Shown piece by piece: positions 33,567 through 42,329 of a DNA stretch of 43,235 bases (positions are counted from its first letter, which is position 1; each line of letters starts with the position of its first letter). The notes beneath the pieces are model-generated. The model saw nothing but the letters and a program-made list of their open reading frames with translations, was not told the origin of the DNA and made no database searches. Both the position numbers and the translations under genes were made by a program. Origin of the DNA: Pseudoalteromonas sp. S16_S37 (GTDB lineage Bacteria; Pseudomonadota; Gammaproteobacteria; Enterobacterales; Alteromonadaceae); NCBI RefSeq assembly GCF_014694405.1, contig NZ_JAAUWV010000040.1, positions 1 to 43,235 of the forward strand, read 5' to 3'.

Positions 33567-35636
33567 ATGAAATGCATATTTAAACTCGGCTTGTTACCTG
33601 CTTGTTTCGTTGCCTCGAGCTACGTATCTGCTCACTATGATTCGCAGCAATGGAACGCAAAGTTTGATTTGATAAGCAACCAGTATCAGGCGCAATATTC
33701 AAAAGGCTTCATAGACTCGGCTAGTTTAGCATGGGCAGAAAGCTACTATTTGGACGCTTTGATCGAGATGTACCAAGCCACAGGTGATAGTCAATATCTT
33801 GATGTGTTTAATCAACGAGCTTCGATGGTCATAAATAACTCTAAAGATGACGCAGGTCTCGGGCTTGATGGCTATAAAGGCTGGAGCACCAATAGGTATT
33901 CTAACGATGGTGTAGAAAACATTGGCGCAGAGCTGGTAGATAGCGGTGACGCAACGTTGCCAAAGGGCTGGCATAGATGGCAATCCAGTTCATTAACTGC
34001 TTATAGAAATACTGCGGAAAAGGTATCTGGCCAAGCTGGGTTCACAGTAAAAACAGCGCCACCTTCAGGAGGTTGGCAAGTTTTGCAAACACCCCTTGTT
34101 AATCTTTATAAAGCAAGCAAAGAGTATGATTCTAATCGGCGCTATCACTATTCTTTTACTGCGAAAATCGAAAACTGTGATTCAGCTGTGAAAGGGCAAT
34201 TTCAAGTTTATGATTTTACGACAAAGAAGATACTCGCAACTACTGATGTTGACTCAACGCAATATCACACATATCAAGGGGAGTTTGTAACGCCGGTAAA
34301 CAACGCGCATGATGTGCAGGTTCGCCTTTACGCGTCGGAACATATAAAACAATGTACAGTTCATTTTGATGACATTAATGTAAAGGCCGCTGCTGAGTAT
34401 GTTGTACATGACGGTATGATAGCAGCGCCCTTGGCGAAGTTTGTAAAGCTAGCGCGACTAAATAAAATGCCTGAGCGCTACTATAATGATGCGCTTACAT
34501 ATTATGACTTTCTGACAGCTCAGTTATTCCCTAAGTGGCAAAAAGATTTAAAACCCACGCTTAGTGGATATCGTGTTTACCGTTTTGCCGATGATTCTTC
34601 AAGCCGCAAACCGGCTCAGTCTTTACCACACAATCAATATCTTGCTATACAGCGTGCTTATGCGGAACTATCCCAAATCCCGAATATTGACCAAGAATAT
34701 GTCGGTTTAGCGCGTGATCTAATCTTGAGTTTTAAAAGCCAGCTTAAACAAGCACCTTATACAGATGCGAATGGCAATCCTAGTTACCGTTATCAATGGA
34801 GCTATTGGAATATGTTGATGGCAAACGATACGATTGCCGATGGCTTTGATTGGACCTCAAGTGAAGACACTAGCCATGGTAATCTTGATATAGCAGCGGC
34901 TGTTAGTAGTTATCATGCTGGGATTGGATTTGATGAGCAGGAGATGGGTTATTTTGCCAATACGGCGAAATTTATGATCAGCGATTGCGGTTCGTTTAGC
35001 CTGCGTGTGAATAACTGTTATAGCAAAGCACCGAATAACTCTTTGCGATGGTGGATGCAATTAGCTCAGTTCAGCCCGTATATTCATCATTCAGCTCGTA
35101 CCATCTTGGAAGGCGACTTTGATAGTATTGTCGGTGTAAGCCAACGTTATTATATGGGCGCAATTGCACAACTGCTCAAAGGCTATATCGTATATGCACA
35201 GGAGTTTGATAACCCGGCGGAACAAACGTTGCCATCAGGTTGGCGTTATTGGCAGTCAAACCCGAAGACGGCACTTTTGAGCAATCAAGCGGCACATTCA
35301 GGTAGCATGGGTCTAATCGTAAAGAACGACCCTAGTTATGGCTGGCAAGTAGCGCTAAAAGAATTTGCTTATGAGCCCAACGCGAAATATAGATTATCTG
35401 TGATGGGGCGCGTATTTTCAGGGCAAGCGAACGGCAGAGTGATGATTTACGATGCTACAGCTAAAAAGGTGATTGCTAATTCCGTCTTTTCTGCAACTGA
35501 TTGGCAGCATGTGACACTAAAATTTGACGCACCACAAAGTGCTGATCATACGCTTCAAATTTACTTGTACTCTTCTAATTGGAAAGTTGATGCAGAGATA
35601 CATTTTGACGATTTAGAGATTTATCGAGTGCAATAA
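33567..35636 (+). CDS. Secreted helical-toroid enzyme candidate with two carbohydrate-binding-like domains
   Basis: The 689-residue protein has a signal peptide (LGLLPACFVASSYVSA). Residues about 25-117 (ISNQYQAQYSKG, YYLDALIEMYQATGDSQYLD) look like the first helices of an alpha/alpha toroid. Residues about 118-275 are a beta-sandwich (LPKGWHRWQSS, GGWQVLQTPL, QCTVHFDDINV), after which the toroid resumes. It contains HNQYLAIQRAYAEL and the motif W..EDTSHGNLDIAAAV at about 429-446, as in glucuronan-lyase or glucuronyl-epimerase-like toroids. Residues about 545-689 are a second sandwich (LPSGWRYWQSN, YGWQVALKEF, EIHFDDLEIY) clearly related to the first. I infer a periplasmic or secreted lyase or epimerase acting on uronic-acid polysaccharide; no catalytic residue is proven. 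AAAGGA precedes the ATG. The gene stands alone. Confidence 0.78.
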   Translation: MKCIFKLGLLPACFVASSYVSAHYDSQQWNAKFDLISNQYQAQYSKGFIDSASLAWAESYYLDALIEMYQATGDSQYLDVFNQRASMVINNSKDDAGLGLDGYKGWSTNRYSNDGVENIGAELVDSGDATLPKGWHRWQSSSLTAYRNTAEKVSGQAGFTVKTAPPSGGWQVLQTPLVNLYKASKEYDSNRRYHYSFTAKIENCDSAVKGQFQVYDFTTKKILATTDVDSTQYHTYQGEFVTPVNNAHDVQVRLYASEHIKQCTVHFDDINVKAAAEYVVHDGMIAAPLAKFVKLARLNKMPERYYNDALTYYDFLTAQLFPKWQKDLKPTLSGYRVYRFADDSSSRKPAQSLPHNQYLAIQRAYAELSQIPNIDQEYVGLARDLILSFKSQLKQAPYTDANGNPSYRYQWSYWNMLMANDTIADGFDWTSSEDTSHGNLDIAAAVSSYHAGIGFDEQEMGYFANTAKFMISDCGSFSLRVNNCYSKAPNNSLRWWMQLAQFSPYIHHSARTILEGDFDSIVGVSQRYYMGAIAQLLKGYIVYAQEFDNPAEQTLPSGWRYWQSNPKTALLSNQAAHSGSMGLIVKNDPSYGWQVALKEFAYEPNAKYRLSVMGRVFSGQANGRVMIYDATAKKVIANSVFSATDWQHVTLKFDAPQSADHTLQIYLYSSNWKVDAEIHFDDLEIYRVQ

Positions 35637-35649
35637 CAAGCGATTATAA

Positions 35650-35671
35650 AGGGCACCCACTTAGGTGCCCT
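35650..35671. terminator. Bidirectional terminator between convergent genes
   Basis: AGGGCACC (35650-35657) pairs with GGTGCCCT (35664-35671) around a six-base loop; the T-rich flank is better on the minus strand. Confidence 0.75.
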
Positions 35672-35682
35672 CAATCCAATTA

Positions 35683-37509
35683 CTAAAGTGTTTTCATATA
35701 CTCAATCACTTGCCATTTTTGCTCTTCACTCAAGTCAGTACCATAAGCGTGGCCTAAGTTGGAATTACCTGCCATAATTTTACCGTTGCTCGCGTTGACT
35801 CTGAACTTATTGAGACCTTGCGCAGTATTAAATCCGACGTTGACTGGATCAAACTCACGGCTTCCAACCCAAAACTCCTTAACGCGTTGCTCTGGTTTTT
35901 TCATCAACTCATATAAGTTGGGCACTGAGCCATTGTGTAAGTAGGGGGCTGTTGCCCAAATACCGTTAAGTGGTCTGCCTTTATAAACGCCGCCGTCTAG
36001 TGTGCCGTCAACACAGTCGGTTTCTGCTTCATCCGCTTTTTCTCCGCGTTTTTTGAGGTGTTGTACTATCAAAGTCTCTAGCTCTTTGACCACGCTTATC
36101 TTATTGCCGTTAGCGTCAGTTCGCTCAGGAATATTACCGGCTTTGAGCGCTAGAGGGAGGTCTTTTAATACCAGCCCTACAACGCCATTTACTGGGATAT
36201 CTATTGCATTATCTACTTCTTGAAAGGTTGAGCCGATTAGAATGCGCTCTTTTGTGCCCTCTAAAATCAGTGTTTTTGCCATATGACATGACGCGTTATA
36301 GGCGGTGGTGGGATCTGTACCAAGTTCACTAATGAGCGTTTGGTTTGCGACATAATCTAAATGTTCTTTATCGCGCGGAATGACTTGGTGGCAGCTAGCG
36401 CATTGTTGTTGGTAGATAAGTTCTCCCTTGGCCGCTTTTTCAGTATCGATAGCCGGAAAGTATTGAATTGGCCACTGCGGAGACTTAAGTGTTTTAACCC
36501 ATGACTCTAAGTTGCCAAGGCCAATCATGTCCACCGTTGAGCTATATCTAAAGTGTTTACCCCAAAGGCGCTGCCAAAATGGCGCCTCTTTTATTTCTAA
36601 CTCACCAAATACACCTACCACTTCACCAATATTTCGTACCAATGGCCCTATGATAGGCGTATTTGGTGCAGATGCATTCCATTGCACCACATCAGATTGG
36701 TGGGTACCCCAAAGAAATGGGTATGACACAGGACCCGTAGGAGTATTTTTATTGCTTAAATCATTGAGTGCAAATGCGGTACCCGCGTTTTGTATGTTGC
36801 CAAATGCATCTAGTCGCGCATAGCTGGTGAAATCTTGTGGATAGTCATTGGGTAGGGAGTTAACTACTTGGCGTTGTGCTGTTTGTAATGCAACGCTCTG
36901 CAATCGCGCTTTTAAATCATTTTTGCTTGTGGTGTTGTAGCTTGATCCTAATACATTTTTTGCGAAACGTTCAAACTTATCATCGTCGTTTAGCGTTTTA
37001 TTGAGTGCAGCTACGAGGCGGTCAAAAAACAACACAAAGTTTGCTAAAGTAGGGGCACCATCAATGAGTATTTTTGTGCCTTTGTAGTCTAGCTGATTTG
37101 TATGGCAAGCCGCGCACGTCATACCTACCCAGTTTTCGCCGGTCGTCTGGTTGCTGTGCAAAGCAAACCCAATAGGAAGGCCTCCTGGATTCTTTTCGCT
37201 TGCTTTGCTTGGCAAGTAGCGTAGAGACTCCATATGTTCCGTGTGGCGAAATAGCTGCGTGCTATCGGCTTGTTCAAGCCAAACAAACCAATTATAAGGA
37301 ATAATTTGCGAGCCTTGGTTGGTAAACCAAAAGCTTTCACTGATTTGCTGGCTCCATCCTTGATCTAACCATGTTCGTTTAGGTACTTCGCCTTGCTCCG
37401 GCGTAATAGAAATGGGATCTGGTTGGGCGTTATGCTGATTTGTGCTGCAGCCGACAACGGTGATAAGGCCGACAGCGCTTAACGCAGCCGCTAGACGTAA
37501 CTTGCTCAT
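35683..37509 (-). CDS. Di-haem c-type cytochrome lipoprotein (RoxA-like / cytochrome c peroxidase-related)
   Basis: The 608-residue protein has a lipoprotein signal ending VVGC (Cys21). Two haem c sites are present, C132-A-A-C-H136 and C370-A-S-C-H374. YKGRPLNGIWATAPYLHNGSVPNLYEL (core RPLNGIWATAPYLHNGSVP, about residues 525-543) is the conserved region of the MauG/CcpA superfamily and especially of the large RoxA/RoxB-like branch, as is EFDPVNVGF. RoxA-type enzymes are oxygenases of poly-isoprene, whereas CcpA enzymes reduce peroxide. Length near 600 fits the RoxA-like branch, but substrate is unknown and electron transfer only is possible. The ATG at 37509 was chosen to start the signal peptide, after AAGGA. 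Confidence 0.85.
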   Translation of the reverse strand: MSKLRLAAALSAVGLITVVGCSTNQHNAQPDPISITPEQGEVPKRTWLDQGWSQQISESFWFTNQGSQIIPYNWFVWLEQADSTQLFRHTEHMESLRYLPSKASEKNPGGLPIGFALHSNQTTGENWVGMTCAACHTNQLDYKGTKILIDGAPTLANFVLFFDRLVAALNKTLNDDDKFERFAKNVLGSSYNTTSKNDLKARLQSVALQTAQRQVVNSLPNDYPQDFTSYARLDAFGNIQNAGTAFALNDLSNKNTPTGPVSYPFLWGTHQSDVVQWNASAPNTPIIGPLVRNIGEVVGVFGELEIKEAPFWQRLWGKHFRYSSTVDMIGLGNLESWVKTLKSPQWPIQYFPAIDTEKAAKGELIYQQQCASCHQVIPRDKEHLDYVANQTLISELGTDPTTAYNASCHMAKTLILEGTKERILIGSTFQEVDNAIDIPVNGVVGLVLKDLPLALKAGNIPERTDANGNKISVVKELETLIVQHLKKRGEKADEAETDCVDGTLDGGVYKGRPLNGIWATAPYLHNGSVPNLYELMKKPEQRVKEFWVGSREFDPVNVGFNTAQGLNKFRVNASNGKIMAGNSNLGHAYGTDLSEEQKWQVIEYMKTL

Positions 37510-37591
37510 TGGTTTTCCTTGCAATAATAAATGTAAAATAATAGTTATTAATTGTTACAAATGCTATTACAAAGAATTACAGAAAGAGGAA

Positions 37592-37634
37592 AATGCAATA
37601 CTAGGAAAAACAACAAGCTTCCTAGTATTGCATT
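37592..37634 (-). terminator. Terminator of the zinc-type TonB receptor gene
   Basis: Sixteen-base arms at 37592-37607 and 37619-37634 are exact complements around an 11-base loop, seven bases after the stop, with TTTTCCTCTTTC following on the minus strand. Confidence 0.85.
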
Positions 37635-37640
37635 GGAGCG

Positions 37641-40076
37641 TTAGAAGTAAGCGCGAATACCCAACTTGATGTTACGACCCGGTAGTGGAGCTTGCTCTTT
37701 AATGAAGGAGCTGTGAACAAAACCAAGTTCATCTGTTAGATTATCAAGATTGAGGTAAGCAACAAAATCGATATCACTTTGTGTAAAGTCATACTGCATA
37801 CTTGCGTCTACCAAGGTATACCCAGCAGTTGTAGTCTCGAAACTGGTGATATCGCTTTGTTTGTTGTAGCGAGTAACGGTAAAGTTGCTAGTGAAACCGT
37901 TGTGTGAATACTCATATTTAACACCAAGCTTATTGCTTGGAATGCGTGGTAGCGCAGCATTGTTTTTTAGCTCAGCGGTTAGTGTGTCGGCAAAAACCTT
38001 CACGCGATTTTTGTCGTTAATGCTGTAGTGCGCATCTAACTCAAAACCATAGAGTCGTGCATCTTGACTCGTAAACTGAAACACGGGGAGAGCACCTTCA
38101 TGGTCATGATCAGACACCTCGATACCGTGCGCTTCACTAAACATCAAACCGGTATTTTTTTGATAATAGTAATTTTCGATATCGTTATAAAATACGTTGA
38201 TTGTGTAGCCAAAATCTCCAATAAAGCGGCGAAGGCTCAAATCAATGTTAGTCGCGGTCTCTTGCTTTATGTCATTAGGTTCAAAATGCACTTCACCGTC
38301 TTCAAAGTGATATCCTAAGCCAAGCTCATAAGTACCTGTAGCAATGTGCACACCATTTGAGAGCAATTCAGCTGTCAGTGGTGCGCGCTCTGAACGAGAT
38401 ACGTTTAAAGCGACATTGTGACCATCGGTAAACTGATAGACCCCACCGATAGAGGCGCTGATGTTGGTCATATCAAGTTGGTAGGCGATTTCAGACTCAG
38501 TCTGTTCATGTTCATCCTCAGCGTGGTCTTCATCATGACCATGATGATGCGCTTGCTCTGTAACCTTGCTACTGAGCTGGTAGTCTTCGATGCGAGCACC
38601 TAACTCTAATGTAAAGTCACCAAAAGCACGCTCTTCTAGTAAATAAAGGGCGTGAGAGGTGGTTTTGGTTGCTGGCGTGAATGCTTCTTCGCCCTGCGCT
38701 TTGTAATCGCTATTGCTATAGTGGTAGCCAAAAATGCCGTGCCACTGTCCTAGCTTATGTTCAAGGCTTGCTCGAAGCTCTTTTGACTCATTGCTAAATG
38801 TTGTACCAACAATATCGCCTTCTATCTCACTGTGTTGATAGTCGGTAAAACCTGCACGTACGCTTACTGATTCGACCCATTGGTTATGGAGAGCGTAGTT
38901 AAACAAAGCTTGCCAGCGGTCTTGCTTTACTCGTGCAAAGACGCTGCCTTCGTCAGCGTGTTCATGATGAGCCTCGTCATGCTCATCATGCGCTTCTTCC
39001 TCATGCTCATCGTGTTCATCTTCGTGATGGGCGTGACTGTGAGCAGGCACGCCATAGTCGGTATCTATGCGACCGTAAGAAAGGCCTACAGTTAAATGTT
39101 CATTTACAAAACTGGTGCCTAAATTAAATTGTTGTGAGTCGATAAAGGTGTTGTCGACCTTGCTTGCAATTTCAGCATGTTCCTCATGCTCTTCGGCGCT
39201 TTCATCTTCGTGATGTTCATCGCTGGGTAAAGTGAAGTTAGGCGTGTCGTAATCTCCACCTTTGCGGCTGACACCATCAAAATGGAAATTAAAACCGTTG
39301 TTGCCCGTCTCTAGTAAAGCGGCATAAGTATTAGTATTAGATACACTGTCATGACTATACTCGGCGGCGCCATTGATTGACTCTAAAATATCGCTTGGAA
39401 TGCGGTTATCAACAACGTTTACCACACCACCAATAGCACCCGAACCATATAGTAAAGTTGCAGGACCACGTAACACCTCAATTTGTTGAGCCGATAAACT
39501 GTCGTTGCTGTTTGCGTGATCTGGGCCAACACGCGATGCATCGCTGCTATCTAAACCATTTTGCATAACCTTTACGCGAGGACCGTCCAAGCCTCGAATA
39601 ATTGGGCTTGATGCGACCGGTCCAAAGTAACTGGCGTTAATACCTGGCAAGCCTTTTAGGGTTTCTCCTAAGGTAGGCTTAGCTGAGTTCTTTAACTCAT
39701 CACCACCTAGTACTGAGACTGGGGCTGCCATTTCAACATTGTTTTTGTGCAGTGCCGAGGCAAATACAACAATGCTCTCAACGGCGCTCGGCTTTAGTGT
39801 AACGCTAACAAAACCACTGTCTTCGCTTATTTGAATACGCTCATCTAGGTAATTATTTTTTGATATATGAAGTTGAGAATCGGTATCAACAGAAATTGAA
39901 AAAAGGCCGTTTTTATCTGTACTGATAGATTGAGACTTACCGTGCAAATGAAGTTTTGCACCGCTTACGGGTTGGTTATTGTGATCAACCACTTTGCCTT
40001 TTATCTCGCCAGCAATTGCGTACGAGGAAAATAAAGCGGAAATAATGGCACTACTTAAAAGGGACTGCTTGATCAT
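37641..40076 (-). CDS. ZnuD-like TonB-dependent receptor for zinc
   Basis: The 811-residue protein has a signal peptide (SSAIISALFSSYAIA) and a carboxypeptidase-regulatory-like domain (about residues 23-95: GKVVDHNNQPVSGAKL). The plug has PIIRGLDGPRVKVMQNGLD and IEVLRGPATLLYGSGAIGG, and the barrel ends NIKLGIRAYF. Long His/Asp/Glu-rich loops at about 286-301, 346-376 and 509-526 (such as HHEDEHDEHEEEAHDEHDE) are the hallmark of ZnuD-type zinc receptors, which use them to capture Zn2+. Two Zur-type palindromes lie upstream. Zinc starvation should induce it. The gene is divergent from yaeQ. The receptor could also accept other transition metals. Confidence 0.93.
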   Translation of the reverse strand: MIKQSLLSSAIISALFSSYAIAGEIKGKVVDHNNQPVSGAKLHLHGKSQSISTDKNGLFSISVDTDSQLHISKNNYLDERIQISEDSGFVSVTLKPSAVESIVVFASALHKNNVEMAAPVSVLGGDELKNSAKPTLGETLKGLPGINASYFGPVASSPIIRGLDGPRVKVMQNGLDSSDASRVGPDHANSNDSLSAQQIEVLRGPATLLYGSGAIGGVVNVVDNRIPSDILESINGAAEYSHDSVSNTNTYAALLETGNNGFNFHFDGVSRKGGDYDTPNFTLPSDEHHEDESAEEHEEHAEIASKVDNTFIDSQQFNLGTSFVNEHLTVGLSYGRIDTDYGVPAHSHAHHEDEHDEHEEEAHDEHDEAHHEHADEGSVFARVKQDRWQALFNYALHNQWVESVSVRAGFTDYQHSEIEGDIVGTTFSNESKELRASLEHKLGQWHGIFGYHYSNSDYKAQGEEAFTPATKTTSHALYLLEERAFGDFTLELGARIEDYQLSSKVTEQAHHHGHDEDHAEDEHEQTESEIAYQLDMTNISASIGGVYQFTDGHNVALNVSRSERAPLTAELLSNGVHIATGTYELGLGYHFEDGEVHFEPNDIKQETATNIDLSLRRFIGDFGYTINVFYNDIENYYYQKNTGLMFSEAHGIEVSDHDHEGALPVFQFTSQDARLYGFELDAHYSINDKNRVKVFADTLTAELKNNAALPRIPSNKLGVKYEYSHNGFTSNFTVTRYNKQSDITSFETTTAGYTLVDASMQYDFTQSDIDFVAYLNLDNLTDELGFVHSSFIKEQAPLPGRNIKLGIRAYF

Positions 40077-40113
40077 AATTTTCGACTTCTAGTAAAGAGT
40101 TATTGTTAAGTGT

Positions 40114-40165
40114 TGTTATAATATAACACCACTAAACTTCGCTTTCAATAATGTTATATTATAAC
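40114..40165. promoter_or_regulatory. Two Zur-box palindromes
   Basis: TGTTATAATATAACA at 40114-40128 is a perfect palindrome and GTTATATTATAAC at 40153-40165 is a second, 38 bp apart centre to centre. Both match the gammaproteobacterial Zur pattern TGTTATAATATAACA very closely. They lie between the His-rich receptor gene and the YaeQ gene. Zur binding is an inference from pattern and context. Confidence 0.85.
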
Positions 40166-40233
40166 TTTAATTTTTTTTGATAATGCGATCATAACTCCTA
40201 TAGTTAGAGGGAACGTAAACTTGGGTACTTATT

Positions 40234-40758
40234 ATGAGCAAACCGTTTGTTTTTAAAGCACGATTGAATGTGGCTGACTTGTTTCACCATGCAAATCATC
40301 AAGAAGTGTTTACAACAGCATTGCAAAAAGCAGAAACCTTAGAGCATTTTGTGTTAAAGCTTTTGGGTTATTGCGCCTTATCATATGAACAAAACGCACA
40401 TCTAAATAGCTTTGCTGAAAAGCAAAAACCCGATGTTTGGCTAGAAGATGAGCATGGTTATATTACCGTTGCTTTGTACGCAGGCGAGATGGATTTAGAT
40501 GACATTGTTCGCATTGCTAAGCAATCTCAAAAGCTTGTATTACTTATCAAAGAGAGTCCTCAATGGTTTGATTCTGTACGTGAACGCTTAAGCTATGTTG
40601 ATAATATGAGTATTTTCCAATTGGAGGCTGACTTTGTTGATTCCCTCAGCGAGGCGTTAAGTAGAAGCTTACATTGGGATATTGTTATTGAACAAAACCA
40701 GATAAGTGTAAGTGACAAGATAGAATATTACGAAACAACGGTGGTTAAGCTAGTGTAA
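40234..40758 (+). CDS. yaeQ: YaeQ-family protein
   Basis: The 174-residue protein matches YaeQ (181 in E. coli) in the N-terminal FVFKARLNVADL, LEHFVLKLLGYCAL, KPDVWLEDEHGYITVAL (about residues 69-85) and IVRIAKQSQKLVLLI. YaeQ has a nuclease-like fold of uncertain function. The C-terminus (SDKIEYYETTVVKL) also agrees. The ribosome site is poor. Its start is 68 bp from the second Zur palindrome, so it could be induced with the zinc receptor. Confidence 0.85.
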   Translation: MSKPFVFKARLNVADLFHHANHQEVFTTALQKAETLEHFVLKLLGYCALSYEQNAHLNSFAEKQKPDVWLEDEHGYITVALYAGEMDLDDIVRIAKQSQKLVLLIKESPQWFDSVRERLSYVDNMSIFQLEADFVDSLSEALSRSLHWDIVIEQNQISVSDKIEYYETTVVKLV

Positions 40759-40795
40759 CGCAGTGCGCTTTAATTACTGTATTAGAGGCGCTCTT

Positions 40796-40939
40796 TTAAA
40801 CGTCATAGGCGTTGTTTAAAGAAACAGAACCACCTTTAGCGCCTTCGAAGTCAAATCGTGCTACCTCACGGTGTGTTGATGACCACCATTTTGGCCCTAA
40901 AGCCGTCGCCATCAACGTCAGCAGATCTTTAATAACTGC
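40796..40939 (-). pseudogene. Remnant of an unidentified gene (47-codon 3' fragment)
   Basis: On the minus strand an open frame runs from a stop at 40940-40942 to a TAA at 40796-40798. It reads like real protein, with MATALGPKWWSSTHREVARF and then DFEGAKGGSVSLNNAYDV, rich in Trp, Gly and charged residues unlike random AT-rich DNA. It has only one Met and no ribosome site. I infer the tail of a decayed gene, but I cannot name the family. Confidence 0.4.
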
Positions 40940-40942
40940 TCA

Positions 40943-41351
40943 ATTATGCTTTATCTTTTTTTCAAAAAGTTACGTTTAATCCATATAAATCATAACGCTG
41001 CTATCAAAAACACTTATGTTATGTAAAATGCTGGTAGATCAACGTCCATATTTACAACGGAGCAGTAATAGCCAAAATCACTACTTGATTAACCTTATAT
41101 GTTGGCGCACAAAACTTTTTGTCACCACTGATACAAGAAACATGGTCGTTTAGTTTCTTTCTCTAAACAGGCTAAACCGAGTTTCACAAAGTCCATTGGT
41201 GCCATTATTGTGGGAGTTCATATGCAAACGTGCTTTGAGTTTGAACGTCGGGTTAGTTGTGTTGATTACTATTACATTGCGACATTAACTCGTTGATAAA
41301 TTGTCATCGCGCGTAGTAGTGGGAATTTTTATTAATGATAGGAGAAATTTG
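40943..41351 (+). other. Gap between the remnant and the monooxygenase gene
   Basis: About 400 bp have no confident gene. A 24-residue frame at 41222-41296 (MQTCFEFERRVSCVDYYYIA) follows GGGAG with good spacing and could be a leader or a remnant. The rest is AT-rich and unstructured, consistent with decayed sequence plus the promoter of the next gene. Confidence 0.35.
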
Positions 41352-41645
41352 ATGTTTGCAGTGATATTTAAGGCTAAAACGGGTGTGCAAGATGCTGAAT
41401 ATTCAAAAACGGTGGGACTGATGCGTGATTTGGCATTTAGTAAATACAACTGCCAAGACTTTATCGCGGTGACTGAAGGGGAGCAAGAAATTGCAATTTC
41501 TTATTGGAATTCGCAAGAAGACATTCAAAGGTGGCATCAGGATAGTCAACACAGTGTTGCCCAGCAAATGGGTAGAGACAAATGGTACACATCATACATA
41601 GTCGAAGTTGTTGAGATAAAAAGGCGTTACAGCTTTTGTGAATAA
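41352..41645 (+). CDS. Antibiotic biosynthesis monooxygenase (ABM)-domain protein
   Basis: The 97-residue protein has the ferredoxin-like ABM fold pattern: MFAVIFKAKTG, then a helix (YSKTVGLMRDLAFSK), GEQEIAISYWNSQEDIQRWHQDSQHSVAQQ (core AISYWNSQEDIQRWH, about residues 49-63) and WYTSYIVEVVEIKR. Members oxidise small aromatic compounds or degrade haem-like ligands, but many are uncharacterised. The ATG follows ATAGGAG with seven bases. It is monocistronic with a terminator after it. Confidence 0.82.
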   Translation: MFAVIFKAKTGVQDAEYSKTVGLMRDLAFSKYNCQDFIAVTEGEQEIAISYWNSQEDIQRWHQDSQHSVAQQMGRDKWYTSYIVEVVEIKRRYSFCE

Positions 41646-41651
41646 TGAAAC

Positions 41652-41689
41652 AAAGTGGTTTAAGGCGCTATTAAACCGCTTTCTTTGTT
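41652..41689 (+). terminator. Terminator of the ABM gene
   Basis: AGTGGTTTAA (41654-41663) pairs with TTAAACCGCT (41671-41680, one G-T pair), followed by TTTCTTTGTT; outer AACAAAG/CTTTGTT bases can extend the stem. Confidence 0.75.
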
Positions 41690-41726
41690 AATTGAACTGT
41701 ATGCGTTACTGATACTTTATAAATAT

Positions 41727-41735
41727 TGCTATGAT
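41727..41735 (+). promoter_or_regulatory. Extended -10 promoter element of mntP
   Basis: TTGCTATGAT includes a TGnTATGAT extended -10, with TTACTG about 18 bases upstream at 41706-41711 as a weak -35. The leader of about 50 bases is too short for the manganese riboswitch seen upstream of mntP in enterobacteria. Confidence 0.5.
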
Positions 41736-41786
41736 CACTGCATATTTGGCGATGAGTCATAATTTGAACAACAGAGAGTTAGGTTG

Positions 41787-42329
41787 ATGTTAGAAGTATT
41801 AGTATTGGCAATTGCGCTGAGTATGGATGCATTTGCTGTCTCTATCGGGCTTGGCTCGAAGGAAAAACAGCATATTACCGGTTTAGCGCTAAAAGCTGCC
41901 ATTTACTTTGGTGTTTTTCAGGGGCTGATGCCTCTTATCGGCTATTTAGGTGGTAAAGGAGCGCTTGGTTTCGTTGATGGATATGCGCATTGGATAGCAT
42001 TTGTATTATTGCTGCTGATAGGCGCGAAGATGATTTACGAGTCGGTATCTGAAGGAATAGAGGATGATATCAAAAACATTACCGATAGAGTGATGTTAAT
42101 GCTTGCAATAGCAACAAGTATTGATGCGATGGCTGCAGGTTTTTCATTAACACTGTCTAATCAAAACCCATTTTTTGCTTGTGCAATAATTGGCGTTGTA
42201 ACGTTTGGGTTTAGTTGGTTAGGCGTACTAATAGGTCACAAAAGTGGCACTTGGTTAGAAAATAAAGCAGAGTTCTTTGGTGGTGTTGTGTTAATACTGC
42301 TGGCTTTTAAAACACTACTCCTCTCGTAG
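41787..42329 (+). CDS. mntP: Manganese efflux pump MntP
   Basis: The 180-residue protein has six membrane helices and the MntP (UPF0059) repeat motifs: [16 protein letters not shown] (about residues 11-26) and [13 protein letters not shown] (about 110-122), each with the conserved Asp needed for metal transport. [16 protein letters not shown] is also typical. It exports Mn2+ from the cytoplasm. I chose the ATG at 41787, although a TTG codon directly precedes it. The gene stands alone. Confidence 0.96.
   Translation: MLEVLVLAIALSMDAFAVSIGLGSKEKQHITGLALKAAIYFGVFQGLMPLIGYLGGKGALGFVDGYAHWIAFVLLLLIGAKMIYESVSEGIEDDIKNITDRVMLMLAIATSIDAMAAGFSLTLSNQNPFFACAIIGVVTFGFSWLGVLIGHKSGTWLENKAEFFGGVVLILLAFKTLLLS

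Noticed and set aside
38500..39060. Direct repeats as a CRISPR or tandem-repeat array
   Set aside because: The repetition comes from CAT/TCA codons for His, Asp and Glu loops in a coding gene; no regular spacers.
38880..39127. Overlapping plus-strand frames opposite the zinc receptor
   Set aside because: They are antisense shadows of the repetitive His/Glu/Asp codons, which stay open in several frames.
41690..41786. Manganese riboswitch upstream of mntP
   Set aside because: The leader between the promoter-like -10 and the ATG is only about 50 bases and lacks the expected paired elements.
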